Both the position numbers and the translations under genes were made by a program. From Microcoleus sp. EPA2 (lineage in GTDB: Bacteria; Cyanobacteriota; Cyanobacteriia; Cyanobacteriales; Microcoleaceae), in NCBI GenBank assembly GCA_020882975.1, contig JAHRFD010000027.1:1-64000 (forward strand): 64,000 nucleotides of DNA. Reading direction: 5' to 3'. This document shows positions 44,505-53,296 of this stretch, piece after piece. How positions within the stretch are numbered: position 1 is the stretch's first letter; every line of letters starts with the position of its first letter. Under the pieces are notes generated by a model that saw only the letters and a list, made by a program, of their open reading frames with translations, had not been told where the DNA came from and searched no databases.

Positions 44505-44639
44505 ATGAACTCAGAAAAACCCGGAATTGGCGATCGGCTCCAGTCTATTTTCAGTATCACAATCTTTGTGATTCTTGCATTTGGAGTAGGTTTTTTAAGC
44601 GTTAATTTTATTTTAGCTATTTATGCAAAATTTTCTTAA
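44505..44639 (+). CDS. Possible 44-residue single-pass membrane protein
   Basis: An ATG at 44505 opens MNSEKPGIGDRLQSIFS, then ITIFVILAFGVGFLSVNFIL, then AIYAKFS and a TAA. It has a polar N-terminus, one membrane-length hydrophobic helix and a short basic end, the form of small photosynthetic-complex and NDH-1 subunits. No Shine-Dalgarno is obvious, which is common in cyanobacteria. It lies alone in a 541-base gap and has a GCGATCG site in codons 9-11. I do not recognise the family. Confidence 0.4.
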   Translation: MNSEKPGIGDRLQSIFSITIFVILAFGVGFLSVNFILAIYAKFS

Positions 44640-44819
44640 ACCAGACTAGATAGCGCAGAAACCAGATTTTTTGCGGGAATATTTCCTGACAGCCACAGAT
44701 GCAATAAAAAAACCCAGTTTCTTTAGTCGGAGTCTGTAAGTCCTGCTGACAGCCATGCCCTTGGGGAGGTGACTTCTTTCTTCGGCTATAATTTCAACTG
44801 TAAAGATTATGGTCTGGGT

Positions 44820-45032
44820 CTAGCCAGACAATATAAAAAACATTTTCACTAAAAAAGCCATGCGACCGTATTCATTCGCAGAAATTTGAAACTGGTAGGG
44901 CATATTTACTAGCGCAGATTCATTGGGAATCCCAAAGCCATTAGGTTCAGTAGTATTGTTCCCAACTATGCCATGACATCGCAGACTTTTGCTCTGATTA
45001 TTGATAACTTCCAGAGCATTCAATTGTGACAA
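44820..45032 (-). CDS. Weakly supported small ORF
   Basis: This frame of 70 codons starts with TTG at 45032, with GGAGGC about 14 bases upstream, and reads SLRCHGIVGNNTTEPNGFG, later YQFQISANEYGRMAFLVKMF. No family is recognised. It has a more protein-like composition than neighbouring frames but no ATG. It may be a remnant of a longer gene. Confidence 0.2.
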   Translation of the reverse strand: MSQLNALEVINNQSKSLRCHGIVGNNTTEPNGFGIPNESALVNMPYQFQISANEYGRMAFLVKMFFILSG

Positions 45033-45542
45033 AAAGTCTGCCTCCGCCGACTAAGAAATAAAGGAGGTATTTAAGGCGGATTGGGTATAACTGAAATTTT
45101 ACTGTGTGTTAAAAATATGTAGGGGCGGGTTCACTAACAATAATTGCCTAAAACCCACAATCTCGTAAACCTGCCCTCACTCACTTTGTGCTGTTACAGA
45201 ACCATTTGCACAAAACTTTCCTTGTTTCTTTAGATTCACTGTGCAAGTCGGCTCGATCGCCTGATTGTCGGAGCGATCGACTAACTCACTCTTTTAAGAT
45301 ACTAAGTTTTACACCCAGAAACCGGATTTCTTACCTAGATGCTGCATTTCAGCCTTCCACTAGAACCAAAAACTCCGGTTTCTGTAATATTTACACCTAA
45401 TATTCCGATCCCCCTCGCATCCCCACCCCCCCCAAGGGGGGATGCGGAAAGGGGGACTTTGAAAGCGCTCTTGTCCCCCCCGAACTCGCGGGGGGTTAGG
45501 GGGGATCACATTCTATGCAGCCTCACAAAAAATTGGTATCAA
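45033..45542. repeat. Intergenic region with C/G-run palindromic repeats
   Basis: No gene is supported in this 510-base gap. At 45408-45508 runs of C and G alternate (CCCACCCCCCCCAAGGGGGG, and later GCGGGGGGTTAGGGGGGATC), the same family as the insertion in the NERD helicase gene at 48988-49088 and the short block near 63285. Degenerate copies of the AAACCGG hairpin family occur around 45318-45385. Confidence 0.75.
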
Positions 45543-47315
45543 CTATTTACTCTGCTTCACAATTTGTCCCTCATCGCCAATACTCAAACCAGCATTAGGA
45601 AAATCGCTTTTCGTCAGACGCCGAATCAACTTCACACTCCTAAAATCATCATCCAAATACGGAATACCCTGGCCATTAAGTGCGATCGGAATAATCTTAC
45701 CAGATACAAAATCACCCTGCGGATTCATCTTCACATCCAAAATCAGAGATTTACCCAATTCTCCCACAGTTGACAAAGTACGATAGCCCATAAAATTGCC
45801 CAGGGAATAAGCAATCAATTTCCCCTTATAAAGTTCCATCGCCCTAGGAACATGGGGCCCGTGTCCCAAAATCAAATCCGCACCCGCATCAATCATTGCT
45901 CGCGAAAACAAAACCATATTTCCCCGGTTTTCACCAGCAAAGAATTCAGTTCTATTTCGCACATTCAAAGCCCCCGTCCCTTCCGCACCGGCATGAACAG
46001 ATATCACCACAATATCAGCCTTTTGCTTAGCTTTTTTGACAACTTCCGCCCCAGCCTTTAGTTCCAATAACGAATTATGAACTTCGCCGTAGTTGCTAAA
46101 ACCGATAAAAGCAAAATTCACACCTTTGACATTTTTATAGACAATTTGGTCTCTTTTACCAACGGCTTTCATCCCATTGCTGTCAATGTTTTTAATCGTA
46201 TCCTTAAATCCCGGCTCGTTAAAATCGTAGGAATGATTGTTGGCAATATTCAAAATATTAAAACCAGCATCTTTCAAGATTTTTGCATAACTCGGAGGTG
46301 TGCGAAAGGCAAACAGCATACCTCCGCCGCCTCCTTTCGAGCTGTAAGGATGATCGGTCATCGTGCTTTCAAAATTGCCAAATAGAATATCAGCTCCTTT
46401 CAAATGCGGTTTAACCGACTCAAATAAAATCTCGTTTTTTTGAGGTAATTTGTTGTAGGGAAAATTAGTACCTGGGATAATATCCCCCACTGCTTTGATA
46501 CTGACAGTTGCGGGTGCTGTGAGGGTTTTTTTGGCTGCTACGGGTGGTGTTTTTGGAGTGGGGATGGCTTGGGGAGTTGGTGAGGGGAAGTCTATCGATC
46601 GCACTTGGGGTACCTCCGCCTGGGGTATTTCAGTCTCAGTAGCAGCGGTGCTTGGCGATTTGTAAAGTTGAGTAGCTAGAACAATCCCAGATATCGGCAC
46701 TAAAATTAGACTCAAACCAGCCATGTAAAGCCAAGGTTTTTGATGCTGAGTTTTGCTGCTGACAAGCTTTTGTTCTTCCGGTGGATTCTTGGGTTTTTCA
46801 GTGGTAACTACAGATGGTTTTGGTACTGTTTGCTCGGTGATTTGAGGACTTTTTGGTTTTTCTGTTGTAAGTACAGGTGGTTTTGGTGCTGTTTGCTCGG
46901 TGATTTGAGGAGCAGCAATTTTGACATTTTGATGTGGTTCTACCTTTTGTAAAACCGCACTAATTCGAGCAGCCCCTGTAACTGCTGGTGCGGAATTCAA
47001 TGGTTTGGTTAATTCGAGATTCTGAGTCCAAGCTGGCAATTCCTCACCATTTTGTCGCCCGTAAATTGTCAGGGAGTAAAGGTGATTTGGTTGCAGTCTC
47101 TGCAAGCCTTTGACTGCGACTCGGATGCAAGCATCTTGGGCGGGTAATTTTTCACCTTCGAGCAACAGATGCAAGGTGTTGTTTTCGCGACTGGCTTTAG
47201 CTGTGACTCCAAAGTTTTGGAGTGCTTGAGAGATCAAAAATGCGATCGCCTTAGCATCGCCTTCTTTTGCTAAATTTACAATATCTTGTTGGCTCACAAA
47301 TGCCTCTACTCTCAC
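45543..47315 (-). CDS. CapA-family (poly-gamma-glutamate synthesis-type) metallophosphatase-like protein
   Basis: The 590-residue protein has an N-terminal domain (about 1-110) of unknown type, a Pro/Lys/Thr-rich linker with duplicated segments (APKPPVLTTEKPKSPQITEQ and a near repeat), a membrane helix (WLYMAGLSLILVPISGIVLA, about 195-214) and an extracytoplasmic CapA domain (about 272-520). The CapA domain shows VGDIIPGTNFPYNKLP, LFGNFES, NIANNHSYDFNEPG, VISVHAGAEG and ILGHGPHVPRAMELYKGKLI. The fold resembles calcineurin phosphoesterases and is tied to capsule or polyglutamate handling in Bacillus. The actual substrate is unknown. Start is GTG at 47315; another GTG six codons later is possible. 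Confidence 0.85.
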   Translation of the reverse strand: MRVEAFVSQQDIVNLAKEGDAKAIAFLISQALQNFGVTAKASRENNTLHLLLEGEKLPAQDACIRVAVKGLQRLQPNHLYSLTIYGRQNGEELPAWTQNLELTKPLNSAPAVTGAARISAVLQKVEPHQNVKIAAPQITEQTAPKPPVLTTEKPKSPQITEQTVPKPSVVTTEKPKNPPEEQKLVSSKTQHQKPWLYMAGLSLILVPISGIVLATQLYKSPSTAATETEIPQAEVPQVRSIDFPSPTPQAIPTPKTPPVAAKKTLTAPATVSIKAVGDIIPGTNFPYNKLPQKNEILFESVKPHLKGADILFGNFESTMTDHPYSSKGGGGGMLFAFRTPPSYAKILKDAGFNILNIANNHSYDFNEPGFKDTIKNIDSNGMKAVGKRDQIVYKNVKGVNFAFIGFSNYGEVHNSLLELKAGAEVVKKAKQKADIVVISVHAGAEGTGALNVRNRTEFFAGENRGNMVLFSRAMIDAGADLILGHGPHVPRAMELYKGKLIAYSLGNFMGYRTLSTVGELGKSLILDVKMNPQGDFVSGKIIPIALNGQGIPYLDDDFRSVKLIRRLTKSDFPNAGLSIGDEGQIVKQSK

Positions 47316-47494
47316 ACTAAAAATTTAGGTTAATTTTATACCAAAATTACACCATATAGCAATCCTAAATCATTTGTGAATTTCTTACTCCCGGACCTTA
47401 ATAAGGGGAGGGTTGGGGTGGGGTAAAAAACTTTACGACTCCTGCAAGGACTGCTATATCAGTAAATAAATCAGTCCTGAAGGCACGGGGGGTC

Positions 47495-47561
47495 AAAAAC
47501 CCGGTTTCTGCGTCAAAATCTCTCGGATAAAGCGACGATTTTTGAAAGAAACCGGGTTTTT
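47495..47561. repeat. AAACCGGGTTTTT hairpin repeat between capA and the NERD helicase
   Basis: The arms AAAAACCCGGTTTCT (47495-47509) and AGAAACCGGGTTTTT (47547-47561) are perfect 15-base complements. It lies 20 bases after the NERD-helicase stop and could end its transcription. Confidence 0.8.
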
Positions 47562-47581
47562 TGCGTCCAGGAATGTAAATA

Positions 47582-50464
47582 TTAATCGATCGCCCAAACG
47601 CTTCCATCCGGCATGATTGTCCCACTCAAACGAACATCAGTCAAGTCAACACCCTCCAGATTAGCACCTTGCAAATCTGCACCACTCAAATTAGCCTTAG
47701 TGAGAATAGCACATCTTAAATCTGCATTTTTCAACTGAGCCTCGCTCAAATCCGCACGGCTTAAATTAGCTTGATTTAACTTAACATTATTTAAAAAAGC
47801 CCCCACTAACTTGGCTTTTTTCAAACTAACACCGCTCAAATTAGCACCATTCAAATCAGCAATAATCAACCTTGCACCATCTAAATTAGCATTTGCTAAA
47901 TCTGCACCGCTCAACTTAGCATCAACCAAATTAGCTCGCTGCAAATTTACACCAACTAAATCCGCACCAGATAAATTTACACCCTGAAAATTTCTCCCTC
48001 CCGCTGCATATCTACCCACCAAATCTCCCGCATCTGTAACACTAATATTTCTCTGATGGTGCTGGTTCCAAGTAAAAGTAAAACTATCGCCACTTTGCAT
48101 GACTCGCCACATTTCATCATACATAGGATATGCACCAGTTCCACTCAATTTCAGCCAACCTTTTGACCTAGTTAAGGCTACAAATAATTGGTTTCGCAAA
48201 ATCAAATTACTTTCATTTTTAGCAATGGAGTCAAAACCAACCAGATAAACCATATCTGCTTCATTTCCCTTAGCACGGTGAATTCGAGATACCGTGACTC
48301 CGCCTTCGCACCAAAAGCGATCGGGCTGAGAATTGGGTTTATTTACTTTCAATAGATTGCAACTTGGGGTACTGGGAATGTAAATATCAATTCCTTGGTT
48401 CATTAAAAAATTAGCCGTATAAGTTTCAAGTTCCATAGCTTCAAAGCCCGTACCTAAAACAATCACTAAAATTTCCCTAGAGGGTCTCAAACCGTCCACT
48501 TTGAGATTGTATAAAATATCTTCAGCTATGGCAGTTAATTCTTCTTGACGAGAACGGTATGCTTCAAACTCTAAAACCGGATTTAACCACAATTTAGGCA
48601 CTAAATTCGGAGAGTTATGAGCAGGGCGATAAATAGTAACTTTTTTAGTGAATTGATACTGATTATTTTTGACTGTTGATAGATTTTGTGCCGATTCTCC
48701 CTCGAAAACTACCTCGTAGCCGATCGCCTTCCAATCTTCCACGCGAGTAATACCAGTCAGCATTCCCCCCCGTCGCAACAAACCCATACCAATTCCATGA
48801 GCAGCAGTTAAAATTGGGCCGGGAACGCGGTAACATTTTTGCATAATCTCAGTCTTTTTGATACCGTCGCTGTACTCGCCATTTACCAAATGCCCTAACT
48901 CTTCACCAAATAATTTGCTAGCGGTGGGAATCTCTAGACATTCCAAACTTTGTGCTTCATCATAAGCCCAAATTAAACGGCGCAAATCTTGACCCCCCCC
49001 AACCCCCCCTTGTAAAGGGGGGGAGAAATTATCCAATGTTTGTAGCTGATTAGCACCGCCTTCTCGATCGGGGGGAGTTGGGGGGGTATTCACAAGACGC
49101 AAAGCTTGATAAGCCATCCAAAAAAATGGCTGTTTTCCTTGTATATTAAAATTTGTGGCAACCATTAAGTCTTGAGATTCGTCAATGAGAATAGCATCAA
49201 AAATTTGGGGTATATTAGCAGACTTTAGCAAGTGGCGACAGACATAGGCTAAAGCTTGACTTGGTTCCTGAAAATCTGTGTCACCAACAGTCAAACGTCC
49301 CACTCCCGCAGCGCGACAAATTGTACTGTAAAGTCCGGGTTTGTCTTGTCCACCCCAAGCATGGAGGGGACGCAATTTTTGATTATTATTAGCATCGTAG
49401 CCAATTTCACCATTGCTAAAACGGCGGAGCCACTTATCTAACTGGGCGACAATCTGCTCGTACAAACTGCGAGAAAAAAAGACCAAGGCAATATCCCAAT
49501 CAGGGTATTTTAAGTGCATCAGAGCTGCTTTTTGGCAGAGCACAACTGTTTTGCCAGAACCAGCAATTCCGCGAATTCGCTGCGGCCCAGGAGGAATCTG
49601 TTTGCCGATGCGTTCTTGTTGTAAATCTAGTTGGGAAAACTGCTGCTGTAAAGTAGCTAAAACTGCTGCACGGGTTGTATAATTTGCCAGAGGGGAAGAA
49701 ATCAAATTTGTTGGTAGTGCTGGTTGCTGCTGATTGAAAAAAAATCGTCTGGGTCGTGGTTTAAAAATAGGAGTTCCGCCAATTACAGCTAGCAGTAACT
49801 GCCACTGTTCCCGGTTTAATTGGCTTCCTTTAAAAACACAAGCCGTATTTTTAATGAATTCTATTAGATGCGGAATAGATAATTGAGGATTTCCCGGTGA
49901 GGAAATGACAAAATTTTGGGCGGTTCCTGGTTTTTCGATTCCACTAATTATTGTTTGTCCTGAATTTCTGTGGAGGTGGTCGTGAAAAAGGATCGGCGGA
50001 TTGCTCGGAAGCTTGTTAAACTCTTTATTATGCCACTGTTGCTGAGAAATTGATGGTAAGGCAACGATCGCCCGCCCGCTGACTTTGCCTCGCAAAGCTG
50101 TTTCGCGATCGCAGTAGCCAAGCAGGGCGTATAGTTGATGCTCTGCTTGCTGATAGGGGTTGCCCCCAGTAGTATAAAAATGTTGGAAATCCCATCTATG
50201 ACCAGATATGGCGACAATTTGGTCGATCGCGATCGCTTTGACCTCAATGATAGTTAAACCCAGTTCAAAATCAGCAATTAGAATATCAGGCTCTTTGCGA
50301 AAATTTCCACAGGAAGAAAAAATAGGATATCGCCAGTAGGCAATGCAATCGCGATCGGCAAAAGCCTCACAAACGGCATCCCAAACCTTTTTTTCTGCCG
50401 TTTCTCCGGTTTTTCCTAGTGGCTCAGTCGCAATAAATTTTCGAGATTGTGCTGCTTTACTCAC
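47582..50464 (-). CDS. NERD nuclease-related / SF1 (UvrD-like) helicase / pentapeptide-repeat fusion
   Basis: The 960-residue fusion has three parts. First, a NERD domain (about 15-140; GKTGETAEKKVWDAVCEAFA, EPDILIADFELGLTIIEVKA, with Asp, Glu and Lys of a PD-(D/E)xK-like site). Second, a superfamily 1 helicase core: Walker A IRGIAGSGKTVVLCQKAALM near 300, Walker B ILIDESQDLMV near 430, motifs V-VI VSRIHRAKGNEADMVYLVGF and LFVALTRSKGWLKL near 730-780. Third, about 22 A(D/N)Lxx pentapeptides (about 825-950; NLSGADLVGVNLQRANLVDA). Residues about 458-492 are encoded by an inserted C/G-run repeat. It probably acts on DNA; NERD-helicase proteins occur in defence and plasmid contexts. The pentapeptide tail is unusual. 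Confidence 0.85.
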   Translation of the reverse strand: MSKAAQSRKFIATEPLGKTGETAEKKVWDAVCEAFADRDCIAYWRYPIFSSCGNFRKEPDILIADFELGLTIIEVKAIAIDQIVAISGHRWDFQHFYTTGGNPYQQAEHQLYALLGYCDRETALRGKVSGRAIVALPSISQQQWHNKEFNKLPSNPPILFHDHLHRNSGQTIISGIEKPGTAQNFVISSPGNPQLSIPHLIEFIKNTACVFKGSQLNREQWQLLLAVIGGTPIFKPRPRRFFFNQQQPALPTNLISSPLANYTTRAAVLATLQQQFSQLDLQQERIGKQIPPGPQRIRGIAGSGKTVVLCQKAALMHLKYPDWDIALVFFSRSLYEQIVAQLDKWLRRFSNGEIGYDANNNQKLRPLHAWGGQDKPGLYSTICRAAGVGRLTVGDTDFQEPSQALAYVCRHLLKSANIPQIFDAILIDESQDLMVATNFNIQGKQPFFWMAYQALRLVNTPPTPPDREGGANQLQTLDNFSPPLQGGVGGGQDLRRLIWAYDEAQSLECLEIPTASKLFGEELGHLVNGEYSDGIKKTEIMQKCYRVPGPILTAAHGIGMGLLRRGGMLTGITRVEDWKAIGYEVVFEGESAQNLSTVKNNQYQFTKKVTIYRPAHNSPNLVPKLWLNPVLEFEAYRSRQEELTAIAEDILYNLKVDGLRPSREILVIVLGTGFEAMELETYTANFLMNQGIDIYIPSTPSCNLLKVNKPNSQPDRFWCEGGVTVSRIHRAKGNEADMVYLVGFDSIAKNESNLILRNQLFVALTRSKGWLKLSGTGAYPMYDEMWRVMQSGDSFTFTWNQHHQRNISVTDAGDLVGRYAAGGRNFQGVNLSGADLVGVNLQRANLVDAKLSGADLANANLDGARLIIADLNGANLSGVSLKKAKLVGAFLNNVKLNQANLSRADLSEAQLKNADLRCAILTKANLSGADLQGANLEGVDLTDVRLSGTIMPDGSVWAID
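48988..49088. repeat. C/G-run palindromic repeat inserted in frame in the NERD helicase gene
   Basis: The + strand reads GACCCCCCCCAACCCCCC and, about 70 bases further on, TCGGGGGGAGTTGGGGGGGT, with TTGTAAAGGGGGGGAG between. On the coding strand it encodes TPPTPPDREGGANQ and FSPPLQGGVGGGQD. Peptides of this kind are the translation of a dispersed intergenic repeat. It lies between Walker B and the next helicase motif and leaves the frame open. Confidence 0.8.
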
Positions 50465-50778
50465 AAGAGTCTCAGTATCTGTTTACGATAATTAATTCAA
50501 TGACTAAACCGGCAAGGAGGCAATTGTGTCAACTAAAGACAGACTTTTAAAGTGCGATCGAAAAAACAGCAAAAGTCTTGCATTCCCAATTTTTCTTTTC
50601 TTCTGTCTGCTGCCGAAAGCCTTTTGCCTTCCTTGAGGCAATCTCAAACCATTATTTTTTCATAATCTGGGGCTATTTTTGAATTAGTTGAGCCCATAGC
50701 AGCTAGGATCGAGCTAGCTCAAGGTTCCAGCTAAAGCCTGTCATGCGGCATTGCCTCTAAAAAACCCGGTTGAGTCTT
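50465..50778. other. Intergenic region, no gene seen
   Basis: About 310 bases form the divergent promoter region of the NERD helicase and HEAT-repeat genes. I see no repeat family or RNA here apart from short CTTTTGCCTTCC-type tracts near 50618. Confidence 0.45.
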
Positions 50779-51942
50779 ATGGCGTACTACCGATTCACTT
50801 TACTTTTATTTACCTGTATCGCCTGTCTGGGGGCAGCCTTCAGTCCCGATGGGGACGGACGTCAACACGCCGTCAATGTTTCCTACCGCGATGCTTCTCC
50901 AGAAATTGCTGAGGCGAACTCCTCCTCGGACACTAGCCCCGACTCCAAGACTCCAAAACCATCTCCAGAAACCAATAGAAGTAAATCTCAACCCTCTAAA
51001 ACCCAAAAATCTAATTCCAAACTCCCCAAATCAATCTCAAATTTAATCGTCATTTTGTCTCACCAGCGAGGGTTGTTAATCTTGGGTGTGGCAGCCATTG
51101 TCATCACGGCAGCAGCAGTATTTATCATGCTCAAATTAGTGGGTAGTGACGATTCAAATCATGCTAAGCGAAAACGGGGTAGATTCGAGCGCCACAAACC
51201 AAAAAATACTCAATTCAAAACTGCCGACTCTCCCACAAAGCTCAACGAAACTAGACCAGCAGGCATTTATTTGGGAATCAAAACCACACCAGTATTGCCC
51301 GATGGTTCTGATTTCTCTAAAGGCGACAATCCAGACAGTAGAGAAGCGGAAAAAACAGGAAGTGAAGGCGATCGAATTAATTCCGATGCCTTATATGTAG
51401 AGACTAGCAGCAACGGCTTATACAGTGACACAGATTTGAATCTTTCCCCAAAGAGCCATCTTGCCGATTCCTTAGCCCCTCTTACCAAAGATATTTTCCT
51501 GCCCGAAAATGATGAAAGAAGTCAAGTTGATATTATTGAATTATTGATTGAAGATTTGCAGCACCTCAATCCAGAGAGGCGGCGTAAGGCAATCTGGGAA
51601 CTGGGGCAACATGGAGATTCCAGAGCTATTAAGCCACTGGTAGATCTGCTCGCAAATTCTGACTCTAACCAGTACAGTTTAGTCTTGGCAACTCTCTCAG
51701 AAATAGGCGTTCGCACCCTCAAGCCAATGAATAATGCTTGGTCAATTTCATTGCAAAATCAAAACCCCGAAGTGCGTAAAAATGCAATTCGTGATTTGAC
51801 ACGCATCTATGAATTGGTGAATCAAATTACTTACTTATTGCATTATGCTACTGACGATCCCGACCCCGAAGTTCAGGAAACAGCCCGCTGGGCAATTAAT
51901 CAGTTAAGTTTCATCCGTCCTCGTTCTGGGAAGGATAGTTAA
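50779..51942 (+). CDS. Membrane-anchored HEAT-repeat protein
   Basis: The 387-residue product has an N-terminal signal (YYRFTLLLFTCIACLGAAF), a Ser/Pro/Lys-rich stretch, a second membrane helix (LLILGVAAIVITAAAVFIML, about 96-115), a long polar linker, and C-terminal HEAT or PBS-lyase-type repeats (about 255-380; RRKAIWELGQHGDSRAIKPL, VRKNAIRDLTRIYEL, VQETARWAINQL). The repeats would face the cytoplasm or periplasm and bind a partner protein. Start ATG 50779 is preferred over a TTG three codons earlier. Function unknown. Confidence 0.7.
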   Translation: MAYYRFTLLLFTCIACLGAAFSPDGDGRQHAVNVSYRDASPEIAEANSSSDTSPDSKTPKPSPETNRSKSQPSKTQKSNSKLPKSISNLIVILSHQRGLLILGVAAIVITAAAVFIMLKLVGSDDSNHAKRKRGRFERHKPKNTQFKTADSPTKLNETRPAGIYLGIKTTPVLPDGSDFSKGDNPDSREAEKTGSEGDRINSDALYVETSSNGLYSDTDLNLSPKSHLADSLAPLTKDIFLPENDERSQVDIIELLIEDLQHLNPERRRKAIWELGQHGDSRAIKPLVDLLANSDSNQYSLVLATLSEIGVRTLKPMNNAWSISLQNQNPEVRKNAIRDLTRIYELVNQITYLLHYATDDPDPEVQETARWAINQLSFIRPRSGKDS

Positions 51943-52045
51943 TAATTTCTTTCCAGATAAATTATTTATTTCTCTATTCTCTAATATTACTAAATAATTG
52001 CACGATCGCCACCATAAAATAGAAGTAGTAGCACCTTTCCCAATT

Positions 52046-52234
52046 ATGGAAATACAGAATGAGGATGATTGGCGAAAAATTTGTGCAGATTACCCCAATG
52101 CTCCGGTAGAATATTTATGGTTTCTGACCACAACCGAAGTACAAAAACAAATCCGAGGGTGTCCATGGCCACCTTTGTTGATGAAAACACCCTGGATTGA
52201 AGCTTTCGGAAAAGTCCCCTTTGAGTTAAATTAA
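52046..52234 (+). CDS. Small hypothetical protein
   Basis: The 62-residue frame MEIQNEDDWRKICADYPNAP, then VEYLWFLTTTEVQKQIRG and WPPLLMKTPWIEAFGKVPFE, has protein-like composition with a Trp-rich second half. A TTG at 51998 could extend it by 16 residues. No ribosome binding site is clear. It lies 36 bases upstream of map in the same direction. I do not recognise the family. Confidence 0.45.
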   Translation: MEIQNEDDWRKICADYPNAPVEYLWFLTTTEVQKQIRGCPWPPLLMKTPWIEAFGKVPFELN

Positions 52235-52270
52235 CTCTTACTCAACCACAAAAAACACAAAAAAATAACT

Positions 52271-53032
52271 ATGGCTACCGAACGTTTAGTGTTGTTATCT
52301 AGTAGAGAAATAGAAAAAATGCGCCAAGCAGGTCGCTTAGCTGCCCAACTTTTACTACACCTTGAACCCATGATCAAACCCGGTGTCAGCACTTTAGCAA
52401 TTAATGACGAAGCCGAACGTTGGACTTTGGCACATGGCGCAAAAAGTGCTCCGTTAGGTTATAAAGGATTTCCTAAGTCTCTCTGCGCTAGTGTAAATCA
52501 AGTAGTATGTCATGGCATCCCAAATGCCAAACAAATTTTGAGAGAAGGTGACATTATTAATATTGATGTAACGCCTTTAGTTGATGGTTATCATGGCGAT
52601 ACTTCCAAAACTTTTTTTGTTGGGAAACCTTCACCCGTTGCAAAAAGGTTAGTGGAAGTAACTGAGGAATGTTTGAGAAGAGGAATTGCGGAAGTCAAAC
52701 CCGGTGCTCGTACTGGCGACATCGGCGCAGCAATTCAAGAGTATGCAGAAGCACAGGGCTTTTCGGTAGTCCGAAATTTTGCCGGGCACGGTGTCCATCG
52801 AGTGTTTCATACGGAACCGGAAATTCTGCACTATGGGAAACGGGGGACTGGAAAAAAGTTGAGACAAGGGATGGTTTTTACCATTGAACCTATGATTAAT
52901 GAGGGTACTTGGGAAGTGGAAATTCTCGCAGATGGTTGGACTGCTGTGACTCAAGATGGAAAGCTTTCGGCTCAATTTGAACACACTTTGGCGGTGACTG
53001 ATTCTGGGGTGGAAATTCTGACGTTACCTTAG
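52271..53032 (+). CDS. map: Methionine aminopeptidase type I
   Basis: The 253-residue metalloenzyme removes the initiator Met from nascent proteins. The pita-bread fold ligands are all visible: Asp in DIINIDVTPLVDGYHGD (two Asp about ten residues apart), His in NFAGHGVHRVFHTEP, Glu in VFTIEPMINEG and Glu in QFEHTLAVTDSG. SVNQVVCHGIPN with the active-site His is present. The length is normal for bacterial type Ia. Confidence 0.95.
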   Translation: MATERLVLLSSREIEKMRQAGRLAAQLLLHLEPMIKPGVSTLAINDEAERWTLAHGAKSAPLGYKGFPKSLCASVNQVVCHGIPNAKQILREGDIINIDVTPLVDGYHGDTSKTFFVGKPSPVAKRLVEVTEECLRRGIAEVKPGARTGDIGAAIQEYAEAQGFSVVRNFAGHGVHRVFHTEPEILHYGKRGTGKKLRQGMVFTIEPMINEGTWEVEILADGWTAVTQDGKLSAQFEHTLAVTDSGVEILTLP

Positions 53033-53296
53033 AATTGATTAACCAACATTAGGCATTTTAATGGTTTGGTGAGGGTCTGAGATGCTTGTGTTCCTTGGCA
53101 AAACTCACGACTCGGAATTACCTATAGCAACTGCCAAAGCTGTTAAGGCGCTTTGGCTACTGCTATCAATCTTTAGCAAAGTGTTTCTTTTCCTTAATCA
53201 AAAAAAGCGATCGCCCTTGCTTCTCTCCCTTGTCCACAAATTTGGCTAGAATTAAGCTATGCTGAGCTCCCCAACTCGAACAAATTTCAGTTGTCT

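Noticed and set aside
45188..45773. Frames of 70 and 144 codons on the + strand before capA
   Set aside because: They pass through C/G-run repeats and the 3' end of capA with no start signal.
53033..53296. Possible RNA gene between map and the kinase
   Set aside because: I found no tRNA-like arms or strong conserved RNA motif; only short inverted stretches around GGCGCTTTGGC.
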